Shown here: piece after piece, positions 59,104 through 64,000 of the stretch
Numbering within the stretch: position 1 is the stretch's first letter
How the letters are laid out: each line of letters begins with the position of its first letter
NCBI RefSeq assembly: GCF_900155965.1
Contig: NZ_FTMG01000020.1
Location: 1 to 64,000, forward strand
Length of the DNA stretch: 64,000 nucleotides
From: Mucilaginibacter lappiensis
GTDB taxonomy: Bacteria; Bacteroidota; Bacteroidia; Sphingobacteriales; Sphingobacteriaceae
Reading direction: 5' to 3'
Translations under genes and position numbers: made by a program
The notes under the pieces: generated by a model
The model's input: only the letters and a program-made list of their open reading frames with translations
Database searches by the model: none
What the model was told of the DNA's origin: nothing

Positions 59104-59377
59104 CTTTTTAAACCTTAAATTTTAACACTTTTCTGCCCAAAAACGGCGTAAAAACTTCTTAAAATCTATCCCAAACCATCGATTTTAACACTTTTTAACA
59201 AATTCTAACGCAGTTTTGAGCAGTTTTTAAAACTTTAAAAAGTATTAATTTATTGATTATCAAATAACTAAATCCAAAAAAGCCGATTTTTGGCTTGGTT
59301 TTGTCCTTAACCAAACAGCCCGGTTCTCTGTTAAAAAGAGAACCGGGCTGCTGTTAATATAAATGTACGAAAAATTT
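59104..59377. ncRNA. Candidate structured RNA or conserved non-coding element, copy B
   Basis: The reverse complement of this segment aligns end to end with 42290-42562. The 14-bp hairpin CAGCCCGGTTCTCT/AGAGAACCGGGCTG (59316-59329/59337-59350) is identical. The second stem here is AAGCC/GGCTT (59280-59284/59292-59296) where copy A has AAGGC/GCCTT, i.e. one pair changed from G-C to C-G with pairing kept. 59173-59204 equals 42462-42493 reversed. It lies just behind rsmD, in the 458-bp gap before the VOC gene, which has no ORF. Confidence 0.6.
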
Positions 59378-59549
59378 CTGGGAGTATCAAATCTTCCGCC
59401 TCTCAGTATTTAGATTAACCGATGATGACTCCCCCTCGTTGGCCAAATACAAATAGTCGCAAAATACCCTCATATTGCCGCTATTGGCCCTCATGAGCAA
59501 ATCTCTTTCGTGTTAACTTTGTTTAACCATTAACCTAATAAAAACAAAG
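59378..59549. promoter_or_regulatory. Rest of the gap before the VOC gene, with -7 box
   Basis: TAACTTTG at 59514-59521 matches the Bacteroidota -7 consensus, 28 bp before the ATG. Nothing else is recognised. Confidence 0.45.
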
Positions 59550-60059
59550 ATGAATAGTATCAACAAAACCATAGCAGGAATAGAACTCGCCCAAATTGGC
59601 TGGGTAGTTCCAGACATTCACGCTGCCGTAAAATTTCTTGCAAACACCTTGGGTGTCGCTGGTTTCCCAGAACCGGAATATTTCCGGGCACAGGATCTGG
59701 GCATGACCTATTATGGCCAGATTGTGGCTGGTGATTGGCTAACCACCCAAACCTATAACGGAGGCACCTTTATCGAACTTGTCCAGCCAATTTCCGGCCA
59801 AAGCATGTTTCATGACTACCTCGCCAAGTATCCTGCAGGTGGTGTACAGCACAATGCTTTCCGTTTGCCGGTTAGCGATTTCGAGCGGATTACCAATACC
59901 CTGCGTGAACAAGGGTATGCGGTCATCAGCGAGGTTGACCACCCAATTGCACGGATGGCTTTCTTTGACACTTATCAAACATTAGGCGTCGCGACCGAGA
60001 TTATGGGTATTACCCCGGAAGGATGGATCGCCATTAAGCAAATGGAAAAGGCCCGGTGA
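59550..60059 (+). CDS. VOC-family (glyoxalase/bleomycin-resistance-like) protein
   Basis: A 169-residue protein with the paired beta-alpha-beta modules of the vicinal oxygen chelate superfamily: LAQIGWVVPDIHAAVKFLANTLG at the start and HNAFRLPVSDFERITNTLREQGY in the second module. Candidate metal ligands are His in GGVQHNAFRL and Glu near the C terminus (VATEIMGI). Reaction unknown: lyase, dioxygenase or epimerase are all possible in this fold. It stands alone. Confidence 0.8.
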   Translation: MNSINKTIAGIELAQIGWVVPDIHAAVKFLANTLGVAGFPEPEYFRAQDLGMTYYGQIVAGDWLTTQTYNGGTFIELVQPISGQSMFHDYLAKYPAGGVQHNAFRLPVSDFERITNTLREQGYAVISEVDHPIARMAFFDTYQTLGVATEIMGITPEGWIAIKQMEKAR

Positions 60060-60097
60060 AATGCCCGTTGATTACGATTTGCATTAAAGTGAGAGAT

Positions 60098-60847
60098 CTA
60101 TCCCACCTGTAAAATAGTCAGCGCGGTATCTTTAAAGCACGCCAATTTTTGATCATCGGCATTGGTGATAATAGCTTCAATTTGATCAATATAGGCAAAT
60201 TTCAGGTAGGTCTCCTTCCCTACTTTGCTATCATCGCATAGCACATAGGTGTAGGCGCTTTGGTTGATATACATCGAGGTAATTTCGGCCTCCAGTTCGC
60301 TGTTGGCAAATAAACCACGGGCCGATACACCATCAACGCCCAAAAAAGCCTTGCCAGCATGATACCTGGCTATGTGCTCATTAGCTATTTTACCATGGGT
60401 GGCCTGCCGTTCGTTATTAAACTCGCCGCCAATAATATTGATGGATACCGAACAATTCTGTAATTCATAAATCACCGGCAGCGAATTGGTGATCACCTTG
60501 ATCTTTTTATTCTTGATAAATTGGCATAGCCTGAAAACCGTGCTGCCGCAATCCATAAAAATAATATCACCATCGTTAATATGCTCGGCTGCCTTACGGC
60601 AAATATGATCCTTTACATCAGCGTTTTGAGCAGCCTTATTGGCAAAATCTTTGGGTTTGGCTAAAGGATCAACTTTCATGGCGCCGCCATGGGTGCGATA
60701 AAGCAAACCATCGTTAGCCAATTGGTTCAGATCGCGCCGGGCTGTGATCTCCGAAATATCCAATTCGGCAGCCAGCTTTTTGATGTCAACTTCGCCTGTA
60801 CGGTCCAGTTGCTCCAATATTTTTTGCTTTCTTTTTTGAAAGTTCAT
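60098..60847 (-). CDS. DeoR/GlpR-family transcriptional regulator
   Basis: A 249-residue repressor of the DeoR type. The N-terminal HTH (residues 1-57) shows ELDISEITARRDLNQLANDGLLYRTHGGA; the C-terminal sugar-phosphate isomerase-like sensor domain includes IFMDCGSTVFRLCQF (near 93-107) and GVDGVSARGLFANSELEAEI. Family members sense phosphorylated sugars or nucleosides. It is divergent from nudK-DUF4406 over 60 bp that carry four phased repeats, so it probably controls both itself and that operon. Confidence 0.9.
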   Translation of the reverse strand: MNFQKRKQKILEQLDRTGEVDIKKLAAELDISEITARRDLNQLANDGLLYRTHGGAMKVDPLAKPKDFANKAAQNADVKDHICRKAAEHINDGDIIFMDCGSTVFRLCQFIKNKKIKVITNSLPVIYELQNCSVSINIIGGEFNNERQATHGKIANEHIARYHAGKAFLGVDGVSARGLFANSELEAEITSMYINQSAYTYVLCDDSKVGKETYLKFAYIDQIEAIITNADDQKLACFKDTALTILQVG

Positions 60848-60861
60848 TTAAATAGTTTTAA

Positions 60862-60900
60862 TTTGATCAAAATTAATCAAAAACGATCAATTTAAATCAA
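60862..60900. promoter_or_regulatory. Four 10-bp-phased ATCAA repeats (DeoR operator)
   Basis: ATCAA occurs at 60866, 60876, 60886 and 60896, exactly one helical turn apart; the first is inside the palindrome TTTGATCAAA. This puts all four on the same face of the DNA between the deoR-like and nudK start codons. Confidence 0.7.
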
Positions 60901-60907
60901 TTTATAC

Positions 60908-61483
60908 ATGAATGATATAAAAATTTTAAAAACAGAGGTACTATCAGACAACTGGTACATCCTCCGGAAAATAATTTTTGAAGCTACAAAAAAAGATGGC
61001 ACCGTACTAAAACTTACCCGCGAAGCTTACGACCGGGGTAACGGTGCCACCATACTTTTATACAACAGGGATACTAAAACGGTAATACTCACCAAACAAT
61101 TTCGCGTGGCCACGTACATCAACGGTAACGACAGTGGGATGTTGATTGAATGCTGCGCCGGTTTACTAGATCAAAACAATGCCGAAGATTGCATCAAACG
61201 GGAAACTGAAGAGGAAACAGGTTACCAGATTACCAATGTACAAAAGGTATTTGAAGCCTATATGTCGCCAGGCTCGGTAACGGAGATTCTGTATTTTTTT
61301 GTGGCGGAGTACACCAAAGACATGAAGATAAGCGATGGTGGTGGCCTGGAAGAAGAACACGAAAACATTGAAGTACTGGAACTGCCATTTGCCACCGCCC
61401 TGCAAATGGTACAAACCGGCGAAATAAAAGACGGTAAAACTATGATGCTTTTACAATATGCACAACTTAATCAGTTAATATGA
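60908..61483 (+). CDS. nudK: GDP-mannose pyrophosphatase NudK-like Nudix hydrolase
   Basis: A 191-residue Nudix enzyme. The Nudix box reads GLLDQNNAEDCIKRETEEETGYQI, with the REtEEEtG core. The flanking EAYMSPGSVTEILYFFVAEY closely follows the NudK/ADP-ribose pyrophosphatase pattern. NudK hydrolyses GDP-mannose to GMP and mannose 1-phosphate; ADP-ribose is a possible alternative. Its stop overlaps the next start by 4 bp (ATGA), and it is divergent from a DeoR-type regulator. Confidence 0.88.
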   Translation: MNDIKILKTEVLSDNWYILRKIIFEATKKDGTVLKLTREAYDRGNGATILLYNRDTKTVILTKQFRVATYINGNDSGMLIECCAGLLDQNNAEDCIKRETEEETGYQITNVQKVFEAYMSPGSVTEILYFFVAEYTKDMKISDGGGLEEEHENIEVLELPFATALQMVQTGEIKDGKTMMLLQYAQLNQLI

Positions 61484-61851
61484 TGACCAATACACCTTTA
61501 GTAATTTTAATAGCAGGCCCGTATCGCTCGGGCACCAACGACGATCCAGCCTTGATGGCTCAAAACTTAAAAAAACTGGAAGAAATGGCGCTGCCCATAT
61601 TCAGGGCCGGGCATATCCCGGTAATTGGCGAATGGTTTGCCCTGCCCCTGCTGGAGCAAGCCGGTTCAACACGTCCCGGTGATGCTGCTTACGAAGAGAT
61701 TCTGTATCCCGTGGCCCAGCGACTGCTCACCAAATGCGATGCTGTTTTAAGAATCCCCGGCGCATCCAAAGGAGCCGATGAAGATGTAAGGATAGCCAAA
61801 GAACGGGGCTTAAAGGTTTATTACCAGTTGGAGGATATTATTGCCCAGTAA
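61480..61851 (+). CDS. DUF4406 protein, nucleoside 2-deoxyribosyltransferase-like
   Basis: A 123-residue Rossmann-like protein recognised as DUF4406. VILIAGPYRSGTNDDP at the start resembles the nucleoside-binding loop of nucleoside 2-deoxyribosyltransferases, and DAVLRIPGASKGADEDVRIAKERGLKVYY resembles their active-site end. Its reaction is not established. It overlaps nudK by 4 bp. The pair, controlled by a DeoR-like repressor, suggests processing of nucleotide sugars or damaged nucleotides, by inference. Confidence 0.75.
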   Translation: MMTNTPLVILIAGPYRSGTNDDPALMAQNLKKLEEMALPIFRAGHIPVIGEWFALPLLEQAGSTRPGDAAYEEILYPVAQRLLTKCDAVLRIPGASKGADEDVRIAKERGLKVYYQLEDIIAQ

Positions 61852-61862
61852 AGGTTAACCTT

Positions 61863-61942
61863 TTGTCATGCTGAACGGAGTGAAGTATCTGTTTTGCGAT
61901 AGGCATATTGAAGAGGATCCTTCGCTTCGCTCAGGATGACAA
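61863..61942. repeat. GTCAT/CTGAACGGAGTGAAG repeat
   Basis: TTGTCATGCTGAACGGAGTG faces TTCGCTTCGCTCAGGATGAC; imperfect hairpin of the family seen at 1164 and 62444. Confidence 0.65.
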
Positions 61943-62075
61943 CTCGTTTTGGTATTTCAATTACTATCACATCCTTATATCATTTCTGTATCATCCTTTG
62001 CTTTTTAATAGGAGTTGTTGTAAAATTCGCTTAGTATTACCATTAGTTATTATCACGCAACAACCTTTAAAAAAC

Positions 62076-62429
62076 ATGAACACTTTACCAGAAATTGCCA
62101 ATCGTTTAGCTTCATTATGTAATGAGCTTAAATTTGTGGAGGCTTATACCGAATTATATGCAGATAACGCCGTAAGTATCGATCCTCAAAATAAAAATGA
62201 GCCGATAATTGGTCTTCATAACCTGATTGAGCGTGAAAAACAATTTCTGGCCAATGTAGAAATCATTGATATTAAAGTATCCGAAGCGATTTTTGCCGGG
62301 AGTTACTTCAGCCTGATTTTCTCCATGCATTTTACAATTAAGGGACAGGGCGAAAAACTGGTTGAAGAGGTTTGCATTTATAAAGTTGAAAACGGAAAGA
62401 TTATCAGTCAACAGTTTTTTATAGGTTAA
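62076..62429 (+). CDS. SnoaL/NTF2-like protein
   Basis: A 117-residue single NTF2-like domain: TLPEIANRLASLCNELKFVEAYTELYADNAVSIDPQNK forms the helix-turn-strand entry, and SLIFSMHFTIKGQGEKLVEEVCIYKVENGKI the sheet. The start at 62076 is chosen because the upstream extension (from 61908) passes through an intergenic repeat. Function unknown; proteins of this type bind or isomerise small molecules. It stands alone between two repeats of the same family. Confidence 0.72.
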   Translation: MNTLPEIANRLASLCNELKFVEAYTELYADNAVSIDPQNKNEPIIGLHNLIEREKQFLANVEIIDIKVSEAIFAGSYFSLIFSMHFTIKGQGEKLVEEVCIYKVENGKIISQQFFIG

Positions 62430-62443
62430 TGAGCTCAAAACCC

Positions 62444-62525
62444 TTTGTCATGCTGAGGTACGAAGCATCTGTTATTGAACTTTCCGAAGGGCACAACAGA
62501 TCCTTCGCTCCGCTCAGGATGACAA
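62444..62525. repeat. GTCAT/GAACGAAGGATC repeat
   Basis: TTTGTCATGCTGAGGTACGA faces TTCGCTCCGCTCAGGATGAC; inner AACAGATCCTTCG pairs with CGAAGCATCTGTT. Between convergent genes, so it may act as terminator. Confidence 0.7.
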
Positions 62526-62559
62526 GTGGGTTTAATTTTTTCATCTCATTCTTATTATT

Positions 62560-63444
62560 TTAATTCAGAAATTTTAAAATTTCACTCAGTAATGCATCAG
62601 GGTTTTCTTCGGCAACCCAATGAGCTGTCTGGAGTATTCGTACAGCAACAACGTTATCTGCCACTTCACGCATCATATCTCCCATCATTGTACCGCTTGT
62701 ACTAATCTCTCCCCCAATAGCTAAAACAGGTATGGAAAGCTTTCCATTTTTTTGAAGGCTTTCCCTGTTATCATTGATATCCTGATCAAAGGCACGATAC
62801 ACTTCTAATCCGGCGCGGATAGCGCCAGGAGCAGAATAAGCACTTGTGAATATATCCATATCTGCCTTACTTATGGCACCAACATTAAATATCCGGTAGT
62901 TAAAAAATGCCTGAAGATATTCCCGCTCACGTCCGGCGATCAGGAATTCTGGTAAATCACGCACCCCATGAAATGCAAAATGCCAAACCCTATGATCCGA
63001 GCGTATTTTATCAAAAGCTAAGGTGCCAGGTAAGGGAGCATCTATAACAATCAGGCGGGATACATCTTCCCGGTATTCCTGTGCATAAGCGTAAGCAACC
63101 ATAAGGCCAATGTCATGTCCGGCCATAATAACGGGCTCTTCTATTTTTAGGTGCTCCTTTAAAACTTTGTAAATATCACCCGCCATGGTACGTTTATCAT
63201 AGCCAGTTGCCGGGCGCCAGGAGTCGCCGGCTCCACGGTAATCTATAGCGATTACCCGAAATCCCGCCTCCGCCAATTCAGGAATGATGAATCGCCACTC
63301 CCACCAGGTTTGCGGAAAACCATGTAATAATACAATTGTCTGCTCACCACTCCCAGCCTCCACATAATGGATGCGCAAAGAATTGTCGATCACAGCCATA
63401 CCATGTTTCAATTCTGTAGTATTTAAACTTTCTTTTTCAGTCAT
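62560..63444 (-). CDS. Alpha/beta hydrolase, epoxide-hydrolase-like
   Basis: A 294-residue alpha/beta hydrolase. The oxyanion motif is LLHGFPQTWWEWR (HGFP, near 39-51) and the nucleophile elbow is MAGHDIGLMVAYAYA, giving Asp as nucleophile (GHDIG, near 113), as in epoxide hydrolases and haloalkane dehalogenases. The catalytic His is in LQTAHWVAEENPD near the C terminus. Substrate unknown. It is divergent from an AsnC-type regulator 173 bp away that may control it. Confidence 0.85.
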   Translation of the reverse strand: MTEKESLNTTELKHGMAVIDNSLRIHYVEAGSGEQTIVLLHGFPQTWWEWRFIIPELAEAGFRVIAIDYRGAGDSWRPATGYDKRTMAGDIYKVLKEHLKIEEPVIMAGHDIGLMVAYAYAQEYREDVSRLIVIDAPLPGTLAFDKIRSDHRVWHFAFHGVRDLPEFLIAGREREYLQAFFNYRIFNVGAISKADMDIFTSAYSAPGAIRAGLEVYRAFDQDINDNRESLQKNGKLSIPVLAIGGEISTSGTMMGDMMREVADNVVAVRILQTAHWVAEENPDALLSEILKFLN

Positions 63445-63617
63445 GTTTAATATCGTTTAATCATGTTAAAGTAGCCCTTGGACATTGATAAAGCATTCAT
63501 TTTTTATCATCTGTTTATTTTTACAGTAAAGGTCAGGCTAGAATTGATTATTTTAGCTTTCGTTTCCAAGGAATAAATCCAGGTAACTTTCGAATCGATG
63601 TTTTTCAATTTTTTAGT

Positions 63618-64000
63618 ATGAAGACAGATGAACTCCACCATGCAATACTAAACGAATTGCAACTCGACGCAAGGATAAGCAATGCGGAGATCGGCAGGAA
63701 GGTTGGCCTTACGGCACCCGCCGTAGCAGAGCGGATAAAACGTATGCAGGAGGACGGGATAATAAAAGGATTCACTGCAACCATAGACTTCATGCGATTA
63801 GGTTATCAGCAAAAAGCAGTGATAGCTGTGCAGCTGCCGCATGCAAATATTACTCCTTTTCTTAATGAAGCTAAAACTATGAAAGGTATTACCAATATTG
63901 TCCACACTACCGGGGAATACTGCTTTTTTGTGAGTTTAATAGTTAAATCATCAAGCGAGCTGAACTTGAAACTGGATCAGTTTGCAAAATTTGGAAAAAC
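63618..64000 (+). CDS. Lrp/AsnC-family regulator, cut by right edge
   Basis: The first 127 residues are visible. The N terminus is an AsnC-type HTH: MKTDELHHAILNELQLDARI then SNAEIGRKVGLTAPAVAERIKRMQEDGIIKGF. The Lrp/AsnC ligand-binding (RAM) domain begins near residue 62 (QQKAVIAVQL...NIVHTTGEYCFFVSL). Such regulators respond to amino acids or other small molecules and often control a divergent neighbour, here the alpha/beta hydrolase. No operator was identified in the 173-bp gap. Confidence 0.9.
   Translation, partial: MKTDELHHAILNELQLDARISNAEIGRKVGLTAPAVAERIKRMQEDGIIKGFTATIDFMRLGYQQKAVIAVQLPHANITPFLNEAKTMKGITNIVHTTGEYCFFVSLIVKSSSELNLKLDQFAKFGK

Overview
The window looks like chromosomal DNA of a Bacteroidota bacterium, most likely a Mucilaginibacter- or Pedobacter-like member of the Sphingobacteriaceae. 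This rests on Bacteroidota-type promoters (TAnnTTTG boxes, hardly any Shine-Dalgarno sequences), the family content (menaquinone MqnC, bifunctional HisB and HisIE, DUF3822 next to RsmD, GlmU-like protein next to TpiA) and intergenic spaces crowded with long inverted repeats. The species is inferred, not proven. No rRNA, tRNA, CRISPR array, prophage or complete insertion sequence was seen; one IS110-type transposase is cut by the left edge.

Layout. 1-7.9 kb: transposase tail, a short-chain dehydrogenase-like protein, an acyl-CoA synthetase, a DUF763 protein, a DUF4142 lipoprotein, an ArsR/AHSA1 pair, a Crp-like regulator and an AhpD-like protein. 7.9-13.9 kb: gltB-gltD on the minus strand. 14.3-16.5 kb: GmhB-like phosphatase and a membrane glycosyltransferase. 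16.5-24.3 kb: a complete histidine operon hisG-D-C-B-H-A-F-IE. It is preceded by a 7-bp tandem repeat, a promoter and a 19-codon leader ORF with seven His codons. 24.4-32 kb: WD40 protein, NlpC/P60 hydrolase, MarR-GNAT fusion, a ferredoxin divergent from an acyl-CoA reductase, FtsE, and grpE-dnaJ behind a possible sigma-54-type promoter. 32-42 kb: sialidase-like protein, ABC-2 exporter, Ppx/GppA, M1 peptidase, beta-lactamase-like hydrolase and Crp-like regulator. 42.7-47.8 kb: mqnC, scpB, a small acidic protein, a GNAT-like protein, an XRE regulator and an Rrf2/oxidoreductase pair. 47.9-51.7 kb, minus strand: rpmE2, GlmU-like gene, tpiA, a membrane protein, prmA. 52-54.4 kb: iscS-iscU-iscA. 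54.5-64 kb: NTF2-like proteins, RecD-like helicase, DUF3822-rsmD, VOC protein, a DeoR regulator divergent from nudK-DUF4406, an alpha/beta hydrolase and a truncated Lrp/AsnC regulator.

Most genes are housekeeping; the unusual content is between them. The best leads are: (1) the His-rich leader peptide, implying translation-coupled control of the his operon; (2) two inverted copies of an approximately 273-nt element (42290-42562 and 59104-59377) with long near-identical blocks, a perfect 14-bp GC-rich hairpin and a second stem showing a compensatory base-pair change, suggesting an undescribed structured RNA or non-coding mobile element; (3) at least eight families of inverted repeats filling the intergenic gaps, several ending just before start codons and a different one in each wide gap of the his operon; (4) several readable operators: ArsR, Rrf2 (same 19-mer twice), MarR-GNAT and DeoR (four 10-bp-phased repeats).
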